From Clostridium culturomicium (GTDB taxonomy: Bacteria; Bacillota; Clostridia; Clostridiales; Clostridiaceae): a stretch of DNA of 64,000 bases. Made by a program: the position numbers and the translations under genes. Positions 26,840-35,661 of this stretch are shown piece by piece (the first letter of the stretch is position 1; each line of letters opens with the position of its first letter). Where the stretch lies: contig NZ_CCXK01000015.1 in NCBI RefSeq assembly GCF_000821305.1, positions 64,528-128,527 on the forward strand. The letters are read 5' to 3'. The notes under the pieces were generated by a model. That model did not search any database. It worked only from the letters and a program-made list of their open reading frames with translations, and was not told the DNA's origin.

Positions 26840-29674
26840 TTATTTTTTCTTTTTTATTATAAATAACGCAATGGAAACAGCTGCAAGTAATAAAACCACA
26901 CCAATAATTGAAAATATATTTGAATCCTCGGCCTTGCTTAAAGCTAAAACTTTACCTCCATTATTTAATTCAAACACCAAGTAGTTTCCATCTTCCTTCG
27001 TCTTAATTTCCTTCCATTCTCCATTATTGCTTTCATATAGCTTAACCTTTTTATCGGCTTTATAGTGAAGTTTTATTTTTTCTTCACTCTCCCCTGCAAT
27101 GTGAATCTGATATAATCCAACCACATTCTTAAATTCACCATTTATATCCTCAATGCTTAATTCTTCTACCTCAATTTCCTGACCTGGATAAAATATTCCT
27201 TCAGCAACAAACATAGGTACCTTCTCTTTGGTGGCAAGTACCGTTATAGCATTATGATATTCCCCCATAATTATTTGACTATGCGTAATATTTTCTTTAT
27301 CAAAGTCATCCCATGTCCAATATTTATCGCCTTTCTTTTCAACAGCAGGAAGACTTTCAATCTTGCCACCATAAGGCACATATTTTACATCCACAACCTC
27401 ACCATCTGCCACAAATTTAATCTCTAGCTTTTTAAATTCTTCTGGGCAGTTATTCAAAGCTAGAATCTCATCATAAGTCAACGGTATGGCTTCCCCTTCA
27501 AAGTTAATTCCATCAATTCCACCAAGTTCTCCCTCAATAAAATAATTAGTTTCAACTTCACCATCAACTTGACCTGCAACAGCTCCAATATAAGCTCCAT
27601 CTCCATTAACCTGTGAAATGGTTATTGATTCACTTATATTCTTAACCTTACCAGAAATTCCACCTACATAATTTTCACCTTCAATATATCCTGAAGCACT
27701 GCATCTTAAGATTACTCCTGCAAAATCCCCTGCAATGCCTCCTGCATAATCCCGATTTGCTTTAACTACTCCAGTATTTATGCTTTCGATGACAGCACCA
27801 TTTCGCCCCTTACCTACAATACCACCACTATGGTCATATTTAGTAGAGATTGTTCCACTGTTGCTGCATCCATAGATTGTAGCCTTTATATATACCGTTG
27901 AATCAGCAAAAATATAATCTATAACTTCCGTATACTCTTCTGATTCTGGATCTAAAATATTTTCCCTTTGCACTGCTCCAACAATTCCACCACTATTATA
28001 ATCAGCGCTAATCTTACCATTATTTGAGGAATATAATATGCTTCCATCTGCTGCTTCTTCAATAAGCTCCGATAAATCCTTCGTTATATCCTTAGGTCCC
28101 TTTGCAATTTTATTTATAGTATTACCTATCTGACTAAAGCCCTCATTAACCTTATCCATATCTGCAGAAAACTGGTTCATTACATCCGGCAAAGTATTAA
28201 TTAATTCATCAGCTTCATTAATAAGTCCTTCAAAGTCCTTTGATATACCATCCATAGTTTCCTTTGCATTATCAACATCTTCCTGCACTCCCTCTTCTGC
28301 TTTAACTATCATGTTATTTAAAGCTGCTTCAATTTTATCAACAGATTCCTTTAATAAACTTAATTCTGGTATATCCTCTAAATGTGGCAGTTCATTAATT
28401 AATTGTGTAAAAAGATCCTCTAGTTCTTTAATAACTTCTATACTATCTACAATATTGCCATTACCTAACTTACCTAATGCTTCTTTAATATCATTAATTA
28501 TTACTTTTATATTATCATTATCTAATTTAAGATTTTTCAAGATTCCTTCGATAACTGCAAGCTCTGCTTTAATTACATTTATATCTTCTCTAATTTCCAA
28601 AATCAACTTTGAATTATCAACGGTACCTTTGACGCTATCATCCAGGTTTCCAACTAATTTTTGTGATTGGTTTATTACATCCTTTAGCTGTATTGCCGCA
28701 TTATTTGAGTTCTTCCCTACATTTGCTGCCAGGTTGTTTAGTGAACCTGTTAATGCATTTATATCCTTCGATAACTCCTCCATATAATTCACTGTATACT
28801 CTACTCTATAAGATATATCAAGTTGTCCAACAATGCCTCCAACATCTCTTCTTCCTTCAATATCACCTCTATTGGTAGCACCTTCTATATATCCAGTTAA
28901 CATCCCAGTGATACCCCCTGTATTATATCCAGTATGTGGATATCCTACATTTCCATCGTTTATACAGTTTTTAATTGAACCATCATTTCTACCTGCTATT
29001 CCTCCAGTATTAGTTCCCCATTCATTAGCTTCAATATTGATCTTCCCACTATTATTGCTGCTTTTTATAACACCGAGATTTGTACCAGCAATACCACCAG
29101 TTTGATTTTTCCCCTTAACTTTTACTAAAGATGTACTATCTAAGATCTCACCTGTCTTTTCATTAATTCCTGTAATTCCACCTATCTCCGAAGTTCCACT
29201 TACAAAGCCTGACACGGTGCAATTATTAATAGTTCCACGGTTAACTGCACAAAGTCCTCCAATATAGCTTTGGTCTCCTTCTGGTGTAAATTTGACCTGT
29301 ACCTTTAGATTTTCTACAACAGCTCCCTCAGATATAATTCTAAATAATCCTTGATTACTGCTCTTACCTTCATACTCAATTCCTGAGATAGTATATCCAT
29401 TTCCCTTAAACACCCCTGTAAAAATAGGAATTGGTGTAAAATCAACCTCCGATAAATCTAAATCCTTCTGCAGATTAAAGGTCTTTCCCTTAGAATAGCT
29501 GTCTGTCTTGCAATTTTTCGCCAGTTTAATAAAATCTTCCACTGAACTAATTATTATTTCACTTGTCTCGGCCTCTGCAGTCACTGGTAATATTGATGTA
29601 TTTAGTAAAAATAACATAACTAATATGAATGCTATTGCCCTATTACTTCTATTTCTTCTATTTCTTCTTTTCAT
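26840..29674 (-). CDS. Secreted, membrane-anchored GLUG-repeat protein with a coiled-coil insert
   Basis: 944 residues. Signal peptide 1-34 (AIAFILVMLFLLNTSILPVT). GLUG-type beta-helix repeats occur on both sides of the middle: GGITGINEKTGEI, GGIAGTNLGVI, GGIAGRNDGSI, GGIVGQL before, and GGIVGAVQR, GGIVGKGRNGAV, GGIAGDFAGVI after. Between them, residues 290-560 are helical and heptad-rich. A C-terminal membrane helix (FSIIGVVLLLAAVSIALFII) ends in KKKK. The start overlaps the MMPL stop by one base (TAATG), so the two are translationally coupled. It is probably an exported partner of the MMPL transporter; function is inferred only from context. Confidence 0.8.
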   Translation of the reverse strand: MKRRNRRNRSNRAIAFILVMLFLLNTSILPVTAEAETSEIIISSVEDFIKLAKNCKTDSYSKGKTFNLQKDLDLSEVDFTPIPIFTGVFKGNGYTISGIEYEGKSSNQGLFRIISEGAVVENLKVQVKFTPEGDQSYIGGLCAVNRGTINNCTVSGFVSGTSEIGGITGINEKTGEILDSTSLVKVKGKNQTGGIAGTNLGVIKSSNNSGKINIEANEWGTNTGGIAGRNDGSIKNCINDGNVGYPHTGYNTGGITGMLTGYIEGATNRGDIEGRRDVGGIVGQLDISYRVEYTVNYMEELSKDINALTGSLNNLAANVGKNSNNAAIQLKDVINQSQKLVGNLDDSVKGTVDNSKLILEIREDINVIKAELAVIEGILKNLKLDNDNIKVIINDIKEALGKLGNGNIVDSIEVIKELEDLFTQLINELPHLEDIPELSLLKESVDKIEAALNNMIVKAEEGVQEDVDNAKETMDGISKDFEGLINEADELINTLPDVMNQFSADMDKVNEGFSQIGNTINKIAKGPKDITKDLSELIEEAADGSILYSSNNGKISADYNSGGIVGAVQRENILDPESEEYTEVIDYIFADSTVYIKATIYGCSNSGTISTKYDHSGGIVGKGRNGAVIESINTGVVKANRDYAGGIAGDFAGVILRCSASGYIEGENYVGGISGKVKNISESITISQVNGDGAYIGAVAGQVDGEVETNYFIEGELGGIDGINFEGEAIPLTYDEILALNNCPEEFKKLEIKFVADGEVVDVKYVPYGGKIESLPAVEKKGDKYWTWDDFDKENITHSQIIMGEYHNAITVLATKEKVPMFVAEGIFYPGQEIEVEELSIEDINGEFKNVVGLYQIHIAGESEEKIKLHYKADKKVKLYESNNGEWKEIKTKEDGNYLVFELNNGGKVLALSKAEDSNIFSIIGVVLLLAAVSIALFIIKKKK

Positions 29675-31941
29675 TATTCCTCACCTCTTAATAACTTTCT
29701 TACTGAAAATCTTGTTTTCTCCATAAACTTATTTCCATAAAGTAAAATCTGAGGTAATGCTGTCATGATTAAAATAACAGAAATTAAAGCTCCTCTTCCT
29801 AATGCTAATCCTATAGAACCAATATTGACATCGGTAGTCATATATCCTATTAAAAATCCTGCTGCTATCATAATTGACCCTGAAGTTAAAATTGTTGGGA
29901 AACTGTCACTTACAGCTCTTGCTACTGCTTCTTTAACATCCATTTCTTCCTTTAAAGTCTGGAACCTGTTTGTCATTACTATTGCATAGTCAATGGTAGC
30001 CCCCATCTGTATAGCTGATACAATTAAATATGCCATGAAAAATAAGTTTTTGTCTGTTAAAACCGGGAATGAGAAGTTTATCCATATACTTCCTTGAATT
30101 AAAGCTACCAATAAAAGTGCTGTTCCAAATGATTTAAAAGTGAAAAGAAGTATAACAAATACAAATAGAGCTGTTAAAACTGATATCTTTATATTATCTC
30201 CTAAAAAGGATTCCTGAAGCTCTGCCGCACTTGTAATCTCTCCAATAGCAAGAACCTCTTCATCCCCATAATGGGCTTTCGCTATCTCTAAAATATCATT
30301 AACTAATTTCTTACTTTCCTTCCCCTCAGTAGGAACAGCAGCTGTAAATACCATTCTTACCATATCATCTCCCTGTAGCTGCACAAGCCCTTCATCTAAA
30401 GTTCTCCTTAGCTCATTAATCATTTCCGACTTATCCTCATCCAGCTCCACCATTCCTTGGTCAATTTTTTCAAACATGAATTGAAATATATCAAGAAGTG
30501 GTACTGCATAATCCTCTACATCACCAAAAATAGGCTGATACTGTTCATTAGTAAGTCCATATAAAGTGTACATCATATTAATCATCTCTATATCCATGTC
30601 CACCAATTCCGCAAACTTCCTTGGCTTATATAAGTCAGTAAGCATTCTGCCATCTTCAATTTCTATAGCACCTAATGCTGTTACTGTTCTTATCTTTTCT
30701 AGTTCTTGTACTTCTTTTATTACAGCCTTCTCCTTTTCATAGCTTCCTCTTGGTACAAGTAATGCAATGGCTTCTGTACGTTCAAAGGTGGTGGCAATTT
30801 TATTTTGTGCCTTCCTTTTATCTGATTCCCTAATTGCATCAATTGATTTTTCCGCGAAAACATAGTCGCATTTATTAGATACGTAAAAAGCAATAGGTAT
30901 CACTAAAATAAGACTTATTGCAAAGATTCCCTTTGTTCTAACAAGAAAGCGCCCCCAGCCACTGATGTCTGGCACTAGATTCTTATGCTTCATCTTATCA
31001 ATCTGTTTATTAAACAGCATGATAAGCCCTGGCATTAATAAAAATACAGTTATAAGGCTGCATAAAATACCCTTAGTCAGAACTATCCCTAAATCATACC
31101 CAATTCTAAACTGCATTAAAGTTAAAGCTAAAAGTCCCGATACAGTTGTTAAGCTTGAAGATGAGATCTCAATGATAGATTTAGCTAAGGACTCAATAAG
31201 AGCTTCTTTTGCTGTATCACAAACCTCTCTATCTTCTTGATATCTATGACAGAAAATAATTGCATAATCTATGGCTAAAGCTAGTTGAAGAATAATTGCT
31301 ATAGAGTTAGTTATGGCTGAAATCTCACCTAACAGATAGTTTGTCCCCATATTAAGCACCGCTGCTACTCCAAAAACAATTAAAAATACAACAACTTCAA
31401 AATAGCTCTTTGAGGTAAACACTAAAACTCCTATAATAATAAGGATAGCTACAATAAGAATTGTATCCATTTGTCCAGCTATTTCCTTAACCAAATCGTA
31501 TCCTATAAGAGTATCAATATAATAATCATACTCCTCAACAATTTCACGACACTGATCAAGAGCTGTTTTTATTCGTTCTTCCTGCTCTCCACCATTAAAG
31601 GACACCGTAAGTAAAGCTGAAGCTGAATTAAAATGCTCCTTGGTATCATCTAATATAACCATGGAAACTCCATCAACCTGTTCAATTTTCTTTACTAAAT
31701 CCTCTGCAATATCTAAGGTAACATTAGAAATCATTATCTCCGCACCTGCATAGGTGGTAAATTCCTTCTCCATGATTTGTAATCCACGACGAGTTTGAGT
31801 CTCTGGTGGTAAAAATGAGGTTAAATCGCTATTAACCTGTACCTTTCCCACAGACATAGCACAATACACTACTGCTGCTATAAATAACAGATAAATAATA
31901 TTTCTTTTTTCAACTATAAAAGTTGATACTTTCTTCATCAT
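29674..31941 (-). CDS. MMPL/RND-family membrane transporter
   Basis: 755 residues with 12 expected helices: one near the N-terminus (IIYLLFIAAVVYCAMSV), a first extracytoplasmic loop (about 35-140), a block of five (140-320), a second loop (360-560) and a final block. The repeats LALAIDYAIIFCHRYQEDRE and QMGATIDYAIVMTNRFQTLK in the two halves are the MMPL proton-relay-type motifs (Asp-Tyr). The family exports lipids or hydrophobic molecules. It is divergent from a TetR gene (32100) and coupled to the GLUG protein downstream. Confidence 0.92.
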   Translation of the reverse strand: MMKKVSTFIVEKRNIIYLLFIAAVVYCAMSVGKVQVNSDLTSFLPPETQTRRGLQIMEKEFTTYAGAEIMISNVTLDIAEDLVKKIEQVDGVSMVILDDTKEHFNSASALLTVSFNGGEQEERIKTALDQCREIVEEYDYYIDTLIGYDLVKEIAGQMDTILIVAILIIIGVLVFTSKSYFEVVVFLIVFGVAAVLNMGTNYLLGEISAITNSIAIILQLALAIDYAIIFCHRYQEDREVCDTAKEALIESLAKSIIEISSSSLTTVSGLLALTLMQFRIGYDLGIVLTKGILCSLITVFLLMPGLIMLFNKQIDKMKHKNLVPDISGWGRFLVRTKGIFAISLILVIPIAFYVSNKCDYVFAEKSIDAIRESDKRKAQNKIATTFERTEAIALLVPRGSYEKEKAVIKEVQELEKIRTVTALGAIEIEDGRMLTDLYKPRKFAELVDMDIEMINMMYTLYGLTNEQYQPIFGDVEDYAVPLLDIFQFMFEKIDQGMVELDEDKSEMINELRRTLDEGLVQLQGDDMVRMVFTAAVPTEGKESKKLVNDILEIAKAHYGDEEVLAIGEITSAAELQESFLGDNIKISVLTALFVFVILLFTFKSFGTALLLVALIQGSIWINFSFPVLTDKNLFFMAYLIVSAIQMGATIDYAIVMTNRFQTLKEEMDVKEAVARAVSDSFPTILTSGSIMIAAGFLIGYMTTDVNIGSIGLALGRGALISVILIMTALPQILLYGNKFMEKTRFSVRKLLRGEE

Positions 31942-31953
31942 TTACTACTTCCC

Positions 31954-32067
31954 CTTTGATATATGAAATTAATAGACACTAGTTGTTTTAATGTATAAAA
32001 TTAATATATAATAGATATATGTTATTGCCTATCATCACTATTTGAATATAGTTGTATAAACAACCTT
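31954..32067. repeat. Duplicated promoter region, copy 1 (mmpL-tetR)
   Basis: Starts CTTTGATATATGAAATTAAT and includes GACACTAGTTG and ATTGCCTATCATCACTATT. A second copy is at 34981-35091, with about 14 differences in 111 aligned positions by hand count. It contains the divergent promoters of the MMPL gene and tetR. Confidence 0.9.
32051..32064. promoter_or_regulatory. Candidate TetR operator upstream of tetR/mmpL
   Basis: GTTGTATAAACAAC is an inverted repeat with 5-bp arms (GTTGT/ACAAC) and a 4-nt centre, in the tetR-mmpL promoter region. The corresponding site in the second copy (GTTGGATAAGCGAC) is degraded. Confidence 0.5.
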
Positions 32068-32099
32068 TTTATAAAATCGTCGAAAAAGTGAGGAAAACA

Positions 32100-32648
32100 A
32101 TGGATTTAAGAATAGAAAAAACTAAAACAAATATTGTAAATGCATTTATACTTATTCGTAAAACAAAACCCTTAGAAAAAATCACCATAAAAGAGTTATG
32201 TGAGCTAGCTAAAATTAATAAATCCACCTTTTACTGTCACTATACTGACATCTTCGACTTAGCTGACACCATTGAAACTGATTTTGTTAATTCAGTAATT
32301 TTAAAGTTGTCCACTCCTGAAGATATCCTTGAGAATACAGAAGCCTTTGCCTTTGAACTTTTTGATGCCATGTCAGAGAGGGAAGAACTTCTACATATTC
32401 TCTTTGGCAGCAACAAATTTGAAACCTTTGCTGAAAAACTTGAAATTAGAATTAAAGAATTAGTATTTGCAAAATATCCAATGTACAAAGATGATCCCGT
32501 AAAAAATGTGCAAATGACCTTCTGCATACAAGGCGCAAATATTACTTTTTTAAAAAGCAGACAATATGGCGATGAAGTAGTTATCCCAACCATTGTAGAA
32601 ATGGTAGCTACAATTTCAAACCTCTTTTATGAAAGCGAAAAAATATAA
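32100..32648 (+). CDS. TetR/AcrR-family regulator beside mmpL
   Basis: 182 residues from the ATG at 32100; GTGAGG is 6 nt upstream, and the longer reading frame from 32052 has no comparable ribosome site. HTH: LEKITIKELCELAKINKSTF followed by YCHYTDIFDLADTIE, similar in form to the yhgE-linked regulator. The C-terminal half has no recognised ligand class. Its promoter region faces the MMPL gene, so repression of mmpL-GLUG is expected. Confidence 0.9.
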   Translation: MDLRIEKTKTNIVNAFILIRKTKPLEKITIKELCELAKINKSTFYCHYTDIFDLADTIETDFVNSVILKLSTPEDILENTEAFAFELFDAMSEREELLHILFGSNKFETFAEKLEIRIKELVFAKYPMYKDDPVKNVQMTFCIQGANITFLKSRQYGDEVVIPTIVEMVATISNLFYESEKI

Positions 32649-32649
32649 T

Positions 32650-32690
32650 AAAGGTTATCTATCTCAACGAGATAGATAACCTTTGTTATT
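32650..32690. terminator. Terminator after tetR
   Basis: Perfect 16-bp stem AAAGGTTATCTATCTC/GAGATAGATAACCTTT, 3-nt loop, then GTTATTTCTTT. It also serves the converging 83-residue ORF. Confidence 0.9.
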
Positions 32691-32937
32691 TCTTTATCCT
32701 CTTAATGAAACGTCCTATAATACTTTCTTTCTCCGCTGTTTTTGTAGTTGATGTATTTTTCGGATACTGTTGAAGCATTCTGTTCATATCTTCAAGATTT
32801 AAATCCTTAAACATCCCTTTTATATGACCTGATAGCTCCACTACAGTTTTATTTTTAACCACCTTTACCATAGGACTATTAACCTTGTCTCCAAATATTT
32901 TTGCAATTTCAGCCTTAGCTTCTTCATTGGAAAGCAC
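32686..32937 (-). CDS. Small basic/amphipathic protein, possible C-terminal fragment of a glycosidase
   Basis: 83 residues from a GTG at 32937 (MLSNEEAKAEIAKIFGDK). No family is certain. Its pattern (short acidic start, NSPMVKV, hydrophobic ELSGHIKGMFKDLNLEDMN, lysine-rich end) loosely resembles the C-terminal tail of some clostridial beta-glucosidases, so it may be a surviving fragment. It follows the GH2 pseudogene by 27 nt on the same strand and shares the terminator at 32650. The GTG lacks a well-placed ribosome site. It may not be an independent gene. Confidence 0.45.
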   Translation of the reverse strand: MLSNEEAKAEIAKIFGDKVNSPMVKVVKNKTVVELSGHIKGMFKDLNLEDMNRMLQQYPKNTSTTKTAEKESIIGRFIKRIKK

Positions 32938-32964
32938 CTCACCCAGGGTATCGTTTATACTTAA

Positions 32965-34972
32965 CTATTCTGGATTAATCTCCAATCCCTCTACTCCACC
33001 TTTTTCATGCCAGCTTATAACATTACCTTTAAACTCATATGACGAATCCTCGTCCTCTTGTCTAATAATAACTATCTCATCTGTAGTAACTCTACCACCT
33101 ATAATAGAAATTATATTTTTCCCCATTTTCAATGGAATATCATTCCACTTAAGAATATGTCCTGTTCTTTTTCCGAAGTCCACTCCATTAACAAGAAGCT
33201 CTCCACAGCCTGTGTTTGTATATGCTTTTACTAATATATTCGCATCACTTCTAACCTTCCATCTCCTTGAACAAAGATGTATAAATAGCTCATTACTCCA
33301 CATTGCCTTATAGTAATAGAAGGTATCCTTTTTCTCTTTTCTATCATGGGATACCAGTCCTTTATGGTTTATCCCAGAAACACCGCCTTCTTCCCTTCCA
33401 TTAGAAGCAAAATCAAACATATTCCATACAAAACTACCACCAACCCATGGTGATTCCATCATTATTTCATAATTTTTCTCATGATATACCCCTTGATACT
33501 CCTCTGAATAATCACCTTGCTGTGGTGTCTTAGAATGGTATTTCATCAACCCATCTGCACCATACTCTGAAATTACTAAAGGTTTGCCTGGATATACTTC
33601 ATGGAAATCCTTTGCCCAAGTTCTGAAATCTTCACACTCTCCAACATACCATCCATAATATAAGTTATATCCTTGTACATCTGTAATTTCATTTAATGGA
33701 TTCTTTATATTAAGAGCCATGAACTGTGCAGAATACGTTAATCTTGACGGATCCAGTGTCTTTGCAATGTCATTTAGTTCCTTAACCTGTGAAGTAATTT
33801 CATCACTTTCACCACCCATGGTAATTTCGTTTTGTACTCCCCATAAGCAAATTGATGGATGGTTCCAGTTTTGTAAAATCAGTTCTCGAAGCTGGCTCTT
33901 TGCATTATCAAATGCTGCTGAATCTTCATTTAACATAGAAATGAAAGGAATTTCGGCGCACACTAATATTCCATCCTCATCACATAGATCATAGAAGAAG
34001 GAGTCATGCTGATAATGAGCTAAACGAACAGAGTTTGCACCAATTTCTTTTATTATTTCAAAATCTTCTCTCATATCCTCTTTTGAAATAGCCCCTCCCT
34101 TATTCTTTCTATCTTGATGACGTGCAACTCCATTAAGTCTTATCTTTTCACCATTCAAAATAAAGTTCCCAGCCTTATCCACAGTCAACTCTCTAATTAC
34201 AAAGCTATCTTGAACCTCATCCACGACTTGTCCATCTTTATTTACAAGGATTGCTGTTATGTTATATAAATTCCCTTTTCTTTTAATTTCCAAAGAATGG
34301 GGCTTTCTATCTGTAAATCAACTTCAACATTTCTTGATTTAATCTCTCTTGAAACCCTAATAACTTCTTTTTTAGGATTTTCTATAACAAGCTTGTAATT
34401 CACCACAGCTAATGTTTTCAAGCTTACAAAAGACCTTCACCTCTGCTTTATGTCCTTTTGGTATGGCAGTAACAAATACTCCATTGCTACCCATTTCATT
34501 TAATTGAAAGTGCTCTTTTGAAACAGCTATAAGTCTTACACTTCTATATATGCCACCAAAGAAAGTAAAATCAGCTGTATCTGGATAAGTCCGCTTATCT
34601 TTTTTATCATTTGAAACCTTAACTACAACTTTATTTTCTTCCCTCAAATTTACATAATTAGTTATATTAAAACGGAATCTCGAATATCCCCCTAAGTGAT
34701 TTCCTACATACTGTCCATTTACAAACACTTCTGTAATAGCATTTGCAGCATCAAATTCTATATATATTTCTTTACCATCCCATTCTTCCGGTATAACTAA
34801 GAATTTTTCATATGTACCTCCCCCCCCTTAAATAATCTTCTCCACCGTCTTGTCCATCAAGATTATTCCATGTGTGTGGAATATCAACCTTTACCCAATC
34901 TGTTGCTGTTTCAAATTTAAATTGCCAAGTTTTATCCAATGAAATTATACTACGCATGTTTTCCATAATTTA
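32965..34972 (-). pseudogene. Broken GH2-family beta-glycosidase
   Basis: Starts MENMRSIISLDKTWQFKFET at 34972. The frame is lost at an eight-G run (34820-34827); a seven-G tract would keep it open. The jelly-roll part (VFVNGQYVGNHLGGYSRFRF) then reads to a second shift near 34395, and a third lies near 34290. From there the GH2 TIM barrel is intact to 32965: IRLNGVARHQDRKNKGGAIS, the acid/base site LWGVQNEITMGG and the nucleophile region KPLVISEYGADG. Three frameshifts mean the full enzyme (about 665 residues, beta-galactosidase/glucuronidase type) cannot be made. Confidence 0.88.
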
Positions 34973-34980
34973 ATCCTCTC

Positions 34981-35091
34981 CTTTGATATTTGAAATTAAT
35001 AGACACTAGTTGTTTTAGTATATAAAACTAATATATAATAGATGCATAACATTGCCTATCATCACTATTGGAATATGGTTGGATAAGCGAC
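34981..35091. repeat. Duplicated promoter region, copy 2 (upstream of the GH2 pseudogene)
   Basis: Homologous to 31954-32067, in the same orientation relative to its minus-strand gene (GH2 here, mmpL there). Past the repeat, bases to about 35130 (GAAAACATAATAGATTT) faintly resemble the start of tetR, so a second divergent tetR was probably here and has been deleted. Confidence 0.88.
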
Positions 35092-35148
35092 ACTTTCGTA
35101 TAATTGTCTAATGAATATGAAAACATAATAGATTTTTTTAATTAACTT

Positions 35149-35182
35149 AAAGACTTTAGTATCTTGCTAAAGTCTTTCTTTA
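35149..35182 (+). terminator. Terminator without an intact upstream gene
   Basis: Stem AAAGACTTTAG/CTAAAGTCTTT, loop 7 nt, then CTTTATTTT. No plus-strand gene precedes it; it may be the terminator of the lost second tetR. Confidence 0.8.
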
Positions 35183-35256
35183 TTTTAAGGTTCATTAAAG
35201 TTTTCTTTATTAAAATAAATCTATAACAAAAATTTCTTATAAAAAGGAGACAAGCT

Positions 35257-35655
35257 ATGAAAAAGAAAAAACATCCCATTCCTATTATTTTATTTATCCT
35301 AGCCGCCATTATTGTTATTTTGGGAATTGTACAACTTGCATTATACATTTCTCCACAGCTTACCATGCTTGAAGAAGCCGCAGCTCAAGGTGCTACAGCA
35401 GAACAAATTTCTGAATACTATTGGCAACAGCTTATTCCACAGATTGTAACCTATATTATCACTTCTTTAGGAATTGCAGCCTTACTATTTTCTTCAGGAG
35501 TTATTTATCAAAAACTATCTCAATTATTAAACTCAGCTTTTAATTTTTTTTCTGAAAGACTACTGCCTAAAGATGAAATTATTACTGAAAATAAAAAGGA
35601 AATATCAGATGACTTTTTTAATGAGTTTGAAATATCCGAAGAAGAAAGGAAGTAA
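35257..35655 (+). CDS. Small two-helix membrane protein of an ABC transporter operon
   Basis: 132 residues. Basic start (MKKKKHPI), helix 1 (IILFILAAIIVILGIVQLAL), an outside stretch of about 40 residues, helix 2 (IVTYIITSLGIAALLFSSGV), and an acidic C-terminal tail. No family name is known to me. It is 6 nt upstream of the FtsX-type permease and in the same operon as its ATPase, so it is likely an accessory subunit. The ribosome site AAAAAGGAG precedes the ATG. Confidence 0.8.
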   Translation: MKKKKHPIPIILFILAAIIVILGIVQLALYISPQLTMLEEAAAQGATAEQISEYYWQQLIPQIVTYIITSLGIAALLFSSGVIYQKLSQLLNSAFNFFSERLLPKDEIITENKKEISDDFFNEFEISEEERK

Positions 35656-35661
35656 CTATAA

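Noticed and set aside
28311..28787. Plus-strand ORF of 158 codons
   Set aside because: It is the antisense of the coiled-coil region of the GLUG protein, without a ribosome site or family match.
34820..34827. Phase-variable GH2 gene through the G run
   Set aside because: Two additional frameshifts (near 34395 and 34290) keep the gene broken whatever the tract length, so decay is the simpler reading; kept only as a low-interest finding.
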